Positions 55,772-64,000 of a DNA stretch of 64,000 nt are shown in pieces; the first letter of the stretch is position 1; every line of letters begins with the position of its first letter. A program made the position numbers and the translations under genes. Where the stretch lies: the NCBI RefSeq assembly GCF_001509555.1, contig NZ_LMAS01000012.1, positions 19,570 to 83,569 on the forward strand, in the 5' to 3' direction. The DNA comes from Bacillus sp. FJAT-29937. Lineage in GTDB: Bacteria; Bacillota; Bacilli; Bacillales; Cytobacillaceae. Below the pieces are notes generated by a model. It made no database searches. It was not told the DNA's origin and worked only from the letters and a program-made list of their open reading frames with translations.

Positions 55772-56935
55772 CTTCAAATCTAACAGCCTTTTGTCAATTA
55801 GGCGTTTATCACCTTTATTAATCGTACCTGGTGCGACTCTCTTGAGAATGGGCGTTACGCGGATCACATCTTGTAGTCTGCCAACGAGACTTTCGCTAAT
55901 CTCCTCTTCAGACTCTATTAATAGCTCGAATTCGTCCTGGTTGCGTTCCCACGAAACTATTCCCTGAAACATTCTATACCCCGCTTCCTCCAATACAAGG
56001 GAAAGCTGCTTTTCTCTAACGAACATCCCTTTTACCTTTATTCCATCACTCACTCTGCCAAGAACTCCAGCAATCCGCTTACCTTCATATCCTTCCACCC
56101 AGCGAGATAAATCGCCGGTTCCAAAGCGAATGAGCGGATAGCTTTTGTCATATAAAGTCACGACAATTTCACCTTCACCTGTATGAACTTCCTTCCCTGT
56201 ATGGGGGTCGCAAATTTGGATAACCGCTGTATTAGTTAAACATAAACCAGGCCCTTTCTTATCCTCAAAGGCAATACAGCCACAATCTGCAGTGCCATAT
56301 CCTTCATAGACTGATATTCCGCTGTCCTCACATCTTTTTCTCATTTCCGTTGTAAGCATTTCCGCTGTGAAAAATACTTTATTAATGTGAATCTCTTTCC
56401 CTGGCATCCATCCTTTTTCCTCCATGGCATCTAATAAAATGGAAAAGAAACTCGGTGTACCGACATAACCAGTCACTCGTAAATCCTTCATCACCTGTAT
56501 TTGCAATTCACGATTTCCAGTTCCAGCTGGTATAACTGTTGCTCCTAATTCTCTAAGAGCAGAATCAAACATAAAGCCCGCAGGTGACAAATGGTAGGAA
56601 AAAGTATTTTGTACAATATCCTCTTTGCCGAAACCAGCAATAGATAGAGCTTCCGAAAACCTCCAAAAATCTTGTTCATCTGTTTGAGGGTCGTAGATGG
56701 GACCAGGAGACATAAATATTCTTGCCATTTCTGAAGCATGGATCGTTGCAAAATTTCCGAATGGGGCATTCATACTTTGAAGGCCAGGCAATTGATCCTT
56801 TTTTAATACCGGAATTTTTTCCAAATCCTTAATTGACTGAATATCATATGGAGAAACGTCAGCTTTATCCATGATCTCTTTGAACCCTTTTGCATGGTCA
56901 TAAGCATATTGGATAACGCCCTTCAATGCCTCCAT
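55763..56935 (-). CDS. PaaK-like phenylacetate-CoA ligase family protein
   Basis: About 390 aa, AMP-forming CoA ligase of the PaaK group, shorter than acyl-CoA synthetases. Motifs: YDHAKGFKEIM, YEGYGTADCGCIAFED and FGTGDLSRW. ATG at 56935 overlaps the LivF stop (TAATG). Last gene of the importer operon. It should activate the acid brought in, possibly aromatic, but the substrate is unproven. Confidence 0.84.
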   Translation of the reverse strand: MEALKGVIQYAYDHAKGFKEIMDKADVSPYDIQSIKDLEKIPVLKKDQLPGLQSMNAPFGNFATIHASEMARIFMSPGPIYDPQTDEQDFWRFSEALSIAGFGKEDIVQNTFSYHLSPAGFMFDSALRELGATVIPAGTGNRELQIQVMKDLRVTGYVGTPSFFSILLDAMEEKGWMPGKEIHINKVFFTAEMLTTEMRKRCEDSGISVYEGYGTADCGCIAFEDKKGPGLCLTNTAVIQICDPHTGKEVHTGEGEIVVTLYDKSYPLIRFGTGDLSRWVEGYEGKRIAGVLGRVSDGIKVKGMFVREKQLSLVLEEAGYRMFQGIVSWERNQDEFELLIESEEEISESLVGRLQDVIRVTPILKRVAPGTINKGDKRLIDKRLLDLKNA

Positions 56936-57723
56936 TACAGCCACCTCTTTCTTCTTTTATATGATTTAATATCTTTATAACTTTTTCTTCCCTTATCGCT
57001 CATCCCTAAATAAAATTCACGAACATCCTGATTAGCTAGTAATCTTTCAACTGTACCATCCATCACAATGCGGCCATTTTCCATTATGTAGCCATAATCG
57101 GCGATAGATAACGCGACATTCGCATTTTGTTCAACTACTAAAATCGTTGTCCCTTCTTCTTCATTTATTTTCTTGATAATGGCAAAGATTTCTTTTACAA
57201 GCAATGGAGCGAGTCCAAGCGAAGGCTCGTCTAATAATAGTACTTTAGGCTTTGCCATGATTCCCCGGCCGATAGCCAGCATCTGCTGCTCCCCACCTGA
57301 TAAATAGCCTGCCTGCCGGTTTTTTAACATTTCCAGCTTCGGAAAATAATGATACACCTTTTGGATATCATCTTTAATATTTTTGCGGTCCTTGCGAGTA
57401 TGGGCACCTGCTATTAAATTTTCCTCTACCGTTAATTGCTCGAATACACGACGCCCTTCCATGCATTGAAAAATCCCTTTTTTGACAATAGTTTCGGCAT
57501 CACTGATATCAATTCGTTCTCCGTACAACTCGATAAACCCGTCTGTCACTTCACCATTTTCGCTTTTTAAAAGACCTGATATAGCTTTAAGAGTAGTCGT
57601 TTTTCCCGCACCATTACTGCCTAATAGGGCAACAATCTTTCCTTTAGGAACGACCATTGACATTCCTTTTAAAACAAGGATAACCCGATCATACATGACT
57701 TCGACATTATTAATCGTCAGCAT
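56935..57723 (-). CDS. livF: LivF-type ABC transporter ATPase
   Basis: About 262 aa. Starts at the ATG at 57723, which has AGGAGG 6 nt upstream. Walker A GSNGAGKTT, signature LSGGEQQML, Walker B LLLDEPSLGLAP and the switch His region are all present. It is the second ATPase of a branched-chain amino-acid/acid importer (HAAT family). Operon partners LivG, LivH, LivM and the binding protein surround it. Confidence 0.9.
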   Translation of the reverse strand: MLTINNVEVMYDRVILVLKGMSMVVPKGKIVALLGSNGAGKTTTLKAISGLLKSENGEVTDGFIELYGERIDISDAETIVKKGIFQCMEGRRVFEQLTVEENLIAGAHTRKDRKNIKDDIQKVYHYFPKLEMLKNRQAGYLSGGEQQMLAIGRGIMAKPKVLLLDEPSLGLAPLLVKEIFAIIKKINEEEGTTILVVEQNANVALSIADYGYIMENGRIVMDGTVERLLANQDVREFYLGMSDKGRKSYKDIKSYKRRKRWL

Positions 57724-57753
57724 ACAATTCCTCCTGCTCATCACTTTTAAAAA

Positions 57754-57778
57754 AGGGAGCGTCCGTTAAAACGCCCCC
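57754..57778 (-). terminator. Intra-operon terminator after the binding-protein gene
   Basis: Minus strand GGGGGCGTTTTAACGGACGCTCCCTTTTTT. It sits between the abundant substrate-binding protein gene and livF, so it would lower downstream expression. Confidence 0.75.
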
Positions 57779-57786
57779 ACTCCTAT

Positions 57787-58968
57787 TTAATAGCCGATAT
57801 AATCTGTAAATACTTCAAATTTACCATTCTCTACTTTTCCCAGTCGGATTTGATTTGTACCTGCATGGTTATCAGCCGAGAAAGAAACTGGTGCAGCTAG
57901 ACCGCCTAAATCAAGATTTGAAAGCTTTTCTAAGCCACCGCGGATTCCTTCGCCCGATGTCGGATCATCAGCTAGCTTCATCCCTTCAATCATAATCTTA
58001 GCTGATACCCAACCTTGGATGAACTTTTGGTTCTTGTCTTCCAATTTTTCACCTTTACCTTCTAAATACTGCTTAATCTCCGCTAATCCCGGTAAATCTT
58101 CGTAAGGAAATGCATGTGTCACAACACCAATAAAGCCTTCAGCTGCATCACCAGCAATTGGAAGCAACCCTTCACCTGCTGCCCAGTTCAATCCAATAAA
58201 CTGCGTATCAATTCCTAGCTTTTTGGCATCTTTTAGAATGGTTGCTGTTGCTCCCCACGTTTGTTGAATAATCGCATAATCAGGGTTTTTCTTTTCCATA
58301 TTTAATAATTGTGAAGTCGCATCAAGCGTTTGCAGCTCAATAATTTGTTCATCAACTACATCAATGCCATTTTCTTTTGCGAAGTTTTTTGCATCCTCAA
58401 TTGGGGACTTTCCGAATGCTGTATCATTATAAAGCAAAGCCACCGTTGGGGTACCGCCGCTATGATTATCTTTTATCCACTTCAAGGCTGATCTAGCTTG
58501 GTCTGAATAGGTTGCCGCTGCTAAGAAGTTGTATGGGCTCTCCTCTATATTTTTGAGGTTTTCGGAATAAGAGCCAGAAATGTATGGCAGCTTGTCAGTT
58601 GCCACTTGCTGGCGAAGAGCTTCCGTATCGCCTGTTCCCCATCCCAAAATAGCTGACACCTTATCTTTTGATTTAAGCTTTTGATAAAGTTTTTGAGCTT
58701 CTGGAATTTTATAGGCATAATCATCACTGACTATTTCAATCTTATATCCATTAATATCTTGATCTGCCATATGCTCAAAATATGCTCTCGCTCCTTCAGC
58801 ATAAGGAGTTCCAACATCACCGGTTCCCCCTGTAATATCAAAAATTCCGCCAAATTTTACTGTTCCTTTTGTGTCGCTAGATGTACCGCCAGAGCTTTTC
58901 TCACCGCCTGAACATGCTGCAAGCAATCCTAACATTAACACTAACAACACAGCCCAAAACTTTCTCAT
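57787..58968 (-). CDS. livK: Branched-chain-type ABC substrate-binding lipoprotein (LivK-like)
   Basis: 393 aa. Lipoprotein signal with lipobox LAACSGG (Cys about 19) and a Gly/Ser-rich linker. Periplasmic-binding type I fold of the Leu/Ile/Val-binding family: FGGIFDITGGTGDVGTPYAEGARAYFEH and SDDYAYKIPEAQKLYQKL. Captures the ligand outside the membrane. The ligand is likely not simple branched-chain amino acids, because the operon also has CoA ligases. Confidence 0.88.
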   Translation of the reverse strand: MRKFWAVLLVLMLGLLAACSGGEKSSGGTSSDTKGTVKFGGIFDITGGTGDVGTPYAEGARAYFEHMADQDINGYKIEIVSDDYAYKIPEAQKLYQKLKSKDKVSAILGWGTGDTEALRQQVATDKLPYISGSYSENLKNIEESPYNFLAAATYSDQARSALKWIKDNHSGGTPTVALLYNDTAFGKSPIEDAKNFAKENGIDVVDEQIIELQTLDATSQLLNMEKKNPDYAIIQQTWGATATILKDAKKLGIDTQFIGLNWAAGEGLLPIAGDAAEGFIGVVTHAFPYEDLPGLAEIKQYLEGKGEKLEDKNQKFIQGWVSAKIMIEGMKLADDPTSGEGIRGGLEKLSNLDLGGLAAPVSFSADNHAGTNQIRLGKVENGKFEVFTDYIGY

Positions 58969-59043
58969 CTTCTTCCCCCTTAACTTGTGTGAAAATTATT
59001 AAAAATTAGAAGTAAAATCAAATTACCTCCAATGATTAACCAC

Positions 59044-60105
59044 CTAATACGAGAATGGCCACAGTCGAAAATAGTCTTTGATGTTTTTCCATATTTTCGC
59101 TAATCCTTGCGGTTCATAAATGAGGAATAAGATAATAACAAGACCAAATACCACTTCCTTCATTCCCACAAGAACGTTAGCGATATCAGGGAAAACTCCG
59201 CTTAGCAGCTCTACACCTGAACGCAGCACAACTGGAAGCAATGTAATGAAAACAGCGCCATAAATGGAACCAAACACGCTGCCTAATCCACCGACAAGAA
59301 TAATGGCTAAATATTCAATCGAGACCCCAATGCTATACAGTTCAGGACTTACAACCATTGTGTAATGTCCGAGCAATGCCCCAGCAACGCCTACAAAAAA
59401 GGAACTTACAATAAAGGCTAGTACCTTATATTTAAATAAATCAATGCCCATTACTTCCGCAGCAATATCTCGATCCCTGACAGCGATGAAGGCTCTTCCA
59501 ACCCTTGACCTGAAGAGATTTAATGTAAACATTGTCGTAATAATAAGGACGACAAATATTAAATAGAAATAGCTTGTTTCACTATTGAACACAAATCCGC
59601 CAATCTCTGGCCTAGAAAGAACCATTCCAGCTGTCCCGCCAGTAAGTGAGTCCCATCTGGAAATGACAAAGAGAATGATTACTTGGGCTGCCAAAGTAGC
59701 GATAGCTAAATACAATCCCTTTAAGCGGAGCGATGGTAAACCAAATAGACCTCCAACTATTGCAGTGATGACCCCTGCAGTTGGCATTGCAATCCAAAAG
59801 CTTAAGCCTAGCTTTGCCGTAAGAATAGCTGATGTGTAGCCGCCGACACCTAGAAAGGCACCAACCCCAATGGAAATTTGACCTGTAAATCCGGTTAATA
59901 TATTAAGCCCGATGGCACCGATGGCAGCAATTCCACATAGAGTCGCGAGACCGACGACGTAATCGGACGCTAATAGCGGAAAGATAGAAAGTAGCGCAAG
60001 CATGATAAAGACACGCACTCTTACGCGGGTGATTTTCCATATGGCCATATCTTGCTTGTAGTTCACATGGAACTCTCCACACCCCATTACAAATGGATTC
60101 TTCAT
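59044..60105 (-). CDS. livM: LivM-type ABC permease
   Basis: About 353 aa with 8-10 membrane segments. Starts at the ATG at 60105, with GAGAGGGTG 7 nt upstream (5 nt after LivH's stop). Conserved region AVRDRDIAAEVMGIDLFKYK and GGLGSVFGSIYGA typical of LivM. Pairs with LivH to form the channel. Confidence 0.88.
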   Translation of the reverse strand: MKNPFVMGCGEFHVNYKQDMAIWKITRVRVRVFIMLALLSIFPLLASDYVVGLATLCGIAAIGAIGLNILTGFTGQISIGVGAFLGVGGYTSAILTAKLGLSFWIAMPTAGVITAIVGGLFGLPSLRLKGLYLAIATLAAQVIILFVISRWDSLTGGTAGMVLSRPEIGGFVFNSETSYFYLIFVVLIITTMFTLNLFRSRVGRAFIAVRDRDIAAEVMGIDLFKYKVLAFIVSSFFVGVAGALLGHYTMVVSPELYSIGVSIEYLAIILVGGLGSVFGSIYGAVFITLLPVVLRSGVELLSGVFPDIANVLVGMKEVVFGLVIILFLIYEPQGLAKIWKNIKDYFRLWPFSY

Positions 60106-60109
60106 CCGA

Positions 60110-60994
60110 TTACACCCTCTCGATTTCTTTTTTGCCAAATAAACCGTATGGCTTGAACATAAGAATAAAGACTAAGATGACAAATGGCATGACTTCTTTT
60201 AAGCCACCGCCAACTAATGGATCAAGATAGCCCCCTGTCATACTTTCGATCACACCGATAATGAGTCCTCCGATAATCGCCCCGGGGATACTATCTAATC
60301 CTCCAAGAATGGCAACAGGAAGCACCTTAAGCCCAATAGCCGAAAGGGATGCATTAACCCCATTAATATTTCCGAGCAATATACCGCCTACTGCTGATAC
60401 AACTGCTGCTATTGCCCAAGCCACTGCAAAGATCATTTTCACACTTATCCCCATTGACATGGCAGCCTGCTGATCATCTGCTGTTGCACGCATGGCAATC
60501 CCAAGCTTTGAATATTTGAAAAACAGAGTGAAAATTAACAGCATGATAATTACAATGACCAATGACCATAAATAAACAGGAGCCACTACAACTTGCCCTA
60601 AACGAACGGGCTCTTCAGAGAAGATTTTTGGAAACACACGTGTTTCATGTCCCCAAATAATATGGACGATTCCCGCTAACACACTTGATAATCCAATTGT
60701 CGCCATGATCATAGAGATAACTGGTTCACCGATAAACGGCCTTAATACAATTCTTTCAATAACAAAACCTAGTACAGCACTGAATATAAGCGCGATTAGC
60801 AATGCCGCAATAAATGGAATGTTATAAGCAGTTATTAAGGTCAGACACACATATGTCCCAATTAACAGAAATTCCCCTTGCGCAAAGTTAATGGCATCAC
60901 TAGATTTATAGATTAATACAAATCCCAGTGCCACCAATGCATACACACTTCCAACTACGATGCCTGTTACAAGCATTTGCAAAAAAAACGCCAT
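60110..60994 (-). CDS. livH: LivH-type ABC permease
   Basis: 294-aa membrane protein with about eight helices. Conserved region MRATADDQQAAMSMGISVKMIFAVAW and GGLDSIPGAIIGG. Its ATG overlaps the acyl-CoA synthetase stop (TAATG), and its stop is 4 nt from LivM's start. Channel partner of LivM. Confidence 0.9.
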   Translation of the reverse strand: MAFFLQMLVTGIVVGSVYALVALGFVLIYKSSDAINFAQGEFLLIGTYVCLTLITAYNIPFIAALLIALIFSAVLGFVIERIVLRPFIGEPVISMIMATIGLSSVLAGIVHIIWGHETRVFPKIFSEEPVRLGQVVVAPVYLWSLVIVIIMLLIFTLFFKYSKLGIAMRATADDQQAAMSMGISVKMIFAVAWAIAAVVSAVGGILLGNINGVNASLSAIGLKVLPVAILGGLDSIPGAIIGGLIIGVIESMTGGYLDPLVGGGLKEVMPFVILVFILMFKPYGLFGKKEIERV

Positions 60995-62913
60995 TAAGCA
61001 GCTCCCTCACCTTCATCCATGAAAATCACTTGAAGTGTTGTATGAATCGTTTGTTCATTTCCATCACGATATCTAATTTTTCCTTCAACATTAATTTGCC
61101 CTTGTTCTGTGTACAATCCGTCAATCAACGATTCGTACTTTTTTGCGACAAACTGTCTTCTAACCTTCTTCGTTCTAGTCAGTTCCTCATCATCGGCATC
61201 CAGCTCTTTATAAAGAAGGACAAATTTTCTCACGCGTGCTTTTTCTGGTAATGTTTGATTGATTTCATTAACTTGCTTTTGGATCATGTCTAATACTTGA
61301 GGCTTTGATGATAAATCTGTGTATGTCGTATAGCTTATTTGATTTTTCTCTGCCCACCTGCCAACGTTTTCCATATCAATATTTATCATCGCCACCACAT
61401 ATGGACGGTCTTTCCCAATCGCTACCGCCTCTTGAATGTATGAGCTGAACTTCAGTTTGTTTTCAATAAATTGCGGCGAAAACATTTCTCCTGAATGCAA
61501 GCGAATAACATCTTTGATTCGATCAATCACATATAAATGACCTTGTTCATCCAGTCTCCCAGCATCTCCAGTATGCAGCCAGCCGGATTGAATCGTTTCC
61601 GTTGTAGACTTTTCATTTTTGTAATACCCTTTACATATGCTTGAGCTCTTGATAAGTATTTCTCCCTCCTCAGAGATTTTCACCTCTGTTCCAGGAATGG
61701 GGATGCCAACACTGTCTAATTTAATGTCGCCGTCCCGATGAACGATGGAAATTCCAGATACTTCTGTTTGTCCATAAATACTCTTTACATTTACACCGAT
61801 ACTATGGAAAAACTCGAACACATCTGGACCTAGAGGAGCGCCTCCAGTATAGGCACGCTTCATATTTAGCAGGCCTAAGTGGTCTCTTATTGCGCTAAAC
61901 ATTAAATAATCGGCGATTTTATATTGCCATTTCGTACTGAAAGATATTGGTTTATTTTCAAAATGTGCTCTCGCTACTTTTACGCCGATAGGCTTGCACC
62001 ATTGATAAATTTTTCTTTTTAGCCAGCCGGCATCCTGAATTTTTACTTGAAATTTTGAAAGCATATCTTCATAGATTCTTGGTGGCGAAAACATCACTTG
62101 AGGTCCGATTTCTCGTAGATTTTCTAACACAGTGGAAGGTTCTTCTGGGAAGTTAATGGTCATTCCATTATAAAGGCCCATCGCCATGGTCATCATTTGT
62201 TCCCCAATCCAGGCGAGCGGGAGGAAGGATACATATTCATCCTTTTCTGTAAGCGGGTCAATGTCTGAAAGGTTTTTTGCCATTTCCATCAGGTTCCTAT
62301 ACGTGAGCATCGTTCCTTTCGGATTCCCGGTAGTCCCGGAAGTGTATGAAAAGATCGCAACATCTTCTTCATTCCCTTTCTCTACCTCTGATAGAAAAAA
62401 TGAAGGAGACTCTACTTCAAAATTCTTTCCAAGTGCTTGGACATCCTTAAAGCTTAGTAAACAATCATCCTTATAGTTTCTCATTCCCCGAGGATCATAG
62501 TAGATAATCGTCTTCACCTTTGGAATCTCTTCGCGAATTTCAAAAACTTTATCCACTTGCTCTTGATCCTCTACTACAACGACGGTAGCATCACAATGGT
62601 CTAAAATATAGCTAATTTCACTTGGCAGTGATTCTTGATAAATTCCGACTGAAACGCCTCCTAGGCACTGGGCAGCTAATTCGCTCATGACCCACTCAGG
62701 GCGATTATCTCCTATTACAGCTACCTTATCACCTCGCTTAAGTCCTAGCTTGGCTAATCCTAGACTGAGGAATTTAACTTCTTCTAAGTATTTTTCATAT
62801 GTAATTTCATTCCATATGCCAAAATCCTTTTCTCTTAATGCCACTTTTGAACCGGCTTTACTTGCCCACTCAAGTAAAATTTTCGGAAATGTCTTGTTCG
62901 AGCTGGACATCAA
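60994..62913 (-). CDS. Long-chain-type acyl-CoA synthetase (FadD15-like)
   Basis: 639 aa AMP-forming ligase. Motifs: SYTSGTTGNPKGTM (P-loop), YGQTEVSG and LHTGDAGRLDEQGHLYVIDR (hinge region). Of the larger FadD15-like subgroup, which often lies with HAAT importers. Second CoA ligase of this operon, so import is followed at once by activation. Start may be TTG at 62913 or ATG at 62910 (GGGGAGG upstream). Confidence 0.88.
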   Translation of the reverse strand: MMSSSNKTFPKILLEWASKAGSKVALREKDFGIWNEITYEKYLEEVKFLSLGLAKLGLKRGDKVAVIGDNRPEWVMSELAAQCLGGVSVGIYQESLPSEISYILDHCDATVVVVEDQEQVDKVFEIREEIPKVKTIIYYDPRGMRNYKDDCLLSFKDVQALGKNFEVESPSFFLSEVEKGNEEDVAIFSYTSGTTGNPKGTMLTYRNLMEMAKNLSDIDPLTEKDEYVSFLPLAWIGEQMMTMAMGLYNGMTINFPEEPSTVLENLREIGPQVMFSPPRIYEDMLSKFQVKIQDAGWLKRKIYQWCKPIGVKVARAHFENKPISFSTKWQYKIADYLMFSAIRDHLGLLNMKRAYTGGAPLGPDVFEFFHSIGVNVKSIYGQTEVSGISIVHRDGDIKLDSVGIPIPGTEVKISEEGEILIKSSSICKGYYKNEKSTTETIQSGWLHTGDAGRLDEQGHLYVIDRIKDVIRLHSGEMFSPQFIENKLKFSSYIQEAVAIGKDRPYVVAMINIDMENVGRWAEKNQISYTTYTDLSSKPQVLDMIQKQVNEINQTLPEKARVRKFVLLYKELDADDEELTRTKKVRRQFVAKKYESLIDGLYTEQGQINVEGKIRYRDGNEQTIHTTLQVIFMDEGEGAA

Positions 62914-62934
62914 TTTAAAACCTCCCCTATCTGC

Positions 62935-63705
62935 TTATCCAACATTTTCTTCTCCTAAATAAGCATCAATAACCTTTTGGTTATTTTGAATTTCATAAGG
63001 CGTTCCGTAACCAATTAATTTTCCAAAGTCTAGAACAGCGATATGATCAGAAAGGTCCATTACGACACCCATATCATGTTCTATTAGAATAATGGTCGTA
63101 TTCATTTCCTCATGAATATCAATTATGTAGCGGGCCATGTCTTCTTTTTCCTCACTATTCATTCCGGCCATCGGTTCATCCAGTAGCAATATTTCCGGTT
63201 CTAATGCAAGGGCTCTCCCGACTTCAACACGTTTTTGCAAGCCATAGGCTAGCCTGCCGACAGGCGTATCCCGAATATGTTCAATTTCTAGGAAATCAAT
63301 AACATTTTCAACCTTTTCCCGGTGTTCGACTTCTTCCCTTTGCGCCTTGCCCCAGTATAATCCGCCAGCAAGAACACCGGTTTTCATGCGGACATGTCTG
63401 CCTAGCATTAAATTATCTAAAACAGAAAGATGCGGAAACAATTCAATATTTTGAAAGGCCCTTGCGATTCCAAGGCTTGCACGCTTATGAGGCTTAAATT
63501 GGGTAATTTCCTCTCCTTTAAAAAGGACTGATCCTTCTGATGGACGATAGAGGCCACTAATACAATTGAGCATACTTGTTTTTCCAGCCCCGTTTGGACC
63601 TATAAGTGAGAAAATCTCCCCCTCCTTCACTTCATAAGATACATGATCTAAGGACACGACTCCCCCAAATCGTAAAGTTATACCCTTTATTTCTAAAATC
63701 CCCAC
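62935..63705 (-). CDS. livG: LivG-type ABC transporter ATPase
   Basis: 256 aa, GTG start with AGGGGGAG 8 nt upstream. Walker A GPNGAGKTS, Walker B EILLLDEPMAGM and the LivG-specific C-terminal GKLIGYGTPYEIQNN. Signature motif is VGRLAYGLQKRVEVGRAL, degenerate as usual for LivG. First gene of the importer operon. Confidence 0.9.
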   Translation of the reverse strand: MGILEIKGITLRFGGVVSLDHVSYEVKEGEIFSLIGPNGAGKTSMLNCISGLYRPSEGSVLFKGEEITQFKPHKRASLGIARAFQNIELFPHLSVLDNLMLGRHVRMKTGVLAGGLYWGKAQREEVEHREKVENVIDFLEIEHIRDTPVGRLAYGLQKRVEVGRALALEPEILLLDEPMAGMNSEEKEDMARYIIDIHEEMNTTIILIEHDMGVVMDLSDHIAVLDFGKLIGYGTPYEIQNNQKVIDAYLGEENVG

Positions 63706-63916
63706 CTAGCAATCTCCCCCTGTTTGCAATATAGTAAATTAAAAATTCCGAATATTAACTATATTCTACGCTTATTATCTATTTCCTTTTTTTGTTGATA
63801 TGTTTAATTGTTAAAGTTTATCGCGGAATAACGAACAGTAGAACCTTAATTGATTTAAGCTTCATTTTTTCCTATTTCAAACAAAAAAAGAGTGCAAAAC
63901 CACTAGTGATATGCTC

Positions 63917-64000
63917 CCCATAAGGTAGACAGATTAAAAAATAAAAATCTGTTGAACCTTAGGGGGAGTTTTTTTATGTCAAAAATATCCCATTCTCTTA
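63917..64000 (+). mobile_element. Left end of a probable insertion sequence with first transposase codons
   Basis: A stem-loop with CTCCCCATAAGGT and ACCTTAGGGGGAG arms and a nested CAGATT...AATCTG is followed by TTTTTTT and ATG (63976). The ORF MSKISHSL... runs off the window. The pattern, a hairpin plus an ORF beginning MSK right after, fits an IS3-family end. The ribosome binding site GGGGGAG is inside the hairpin. The identity needs the rest of the element. Confidence 0.5.

Overview
The window is low-GC, genes are preceded by strong GGAGG-type ribosome binding sites, and GTG/TTG starts are common. With a YheC/YheD-type spore-coat protein, a RocB-like protein, an IDEAL-domain protein, YkvI-, YkoY- and YoaE-like genes and CcpA-type cre sites, this points to a chromosomal segment of an aerobic, spore-forming Bacillaceae (Bacillus/Neobacillus-like). 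Most genes are metabolic and lie on the minus strand. I see no rRNA, tRNA, CRISPR array or prophage.

Layout. 0-5.6 kb: a partial acyl-CoA synthetase with a sigma-54 promoter, the sigma-54 activator that probably drives it, and a creatininase/NCS1 permease operon. 6-11.3 kb: an MBL hydrolase, a histidine-kinase remnant, a formate/nitrite-type channel, an alkaline phosphatase that has lost its N-terminus, a second MBL hydrolase and a membrane-anchored serine protease. 11.4-19.5 kb: a module of acylating aldehyde dehydrogenase, SucCD-like CoA ligase and MFS carrier, with a LysR regulator and, further upstream, a TauE/SafE exporter. Together these suggest catabolism of a small carboxylate, possibly sulfoacetate. 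Between LysR and TauE lies a scrapyard: a protease duplicate, a repeat element and a fragment of a Wadjet type II gene. 19.6-23.5 kb: amidase, a 51-bp tandem repeat, a NERD protein, a likely selenoprotein with an in-frame TGA and a SECIS-like hairpin, and small proteins. 23.5-29.4 kb: two DDAH/amidinotransferase-fold enzymes, an amino-acid permease, a RocB-like protein and a divergent IclR regulator, i.e. guanidino-compound or arginine use. 30.4-35.6 kb: RpiR, M20 desuccinylase, GNAT, N-succinylamino-acid racemase and YkvI transporter, matching the D- to L-amino-acid conversion pathway known in Geobacillus.

36.9-42.9 kb: a thiazole/oxazole-modified peptide (TOMM) cluster with SagB-type dehydrogenase, YcaO cyclodehydratase, ThiF-like maturation protein and a Cys/Gly-rich heterocycloanthracin/sonorensin-type precursor. 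43-55.7 kb: peptidases, a molybdopterin oxidoreductase, a SET-domain protein, a MaoC protein, an MBL hydrolase, TerC, a PAS-GGDEF-EAL protein and a DUF169 protein. 55.7-63.7 kb: a branched-chain-type ABC importer interleaved with two acyl-CoA ligases. The window ends in what looks like the left end of an insertion sequence.

Three copies of a modular GCGGA...TCCGC hairpin element (about 18.2, 43.4 and 49.8 kb) share the same 51/60/52-bp spacing. They are the clearest unexplained structure. The most notable functional loci are the TOMM cluster and the Cys-Sec selenoprotein.
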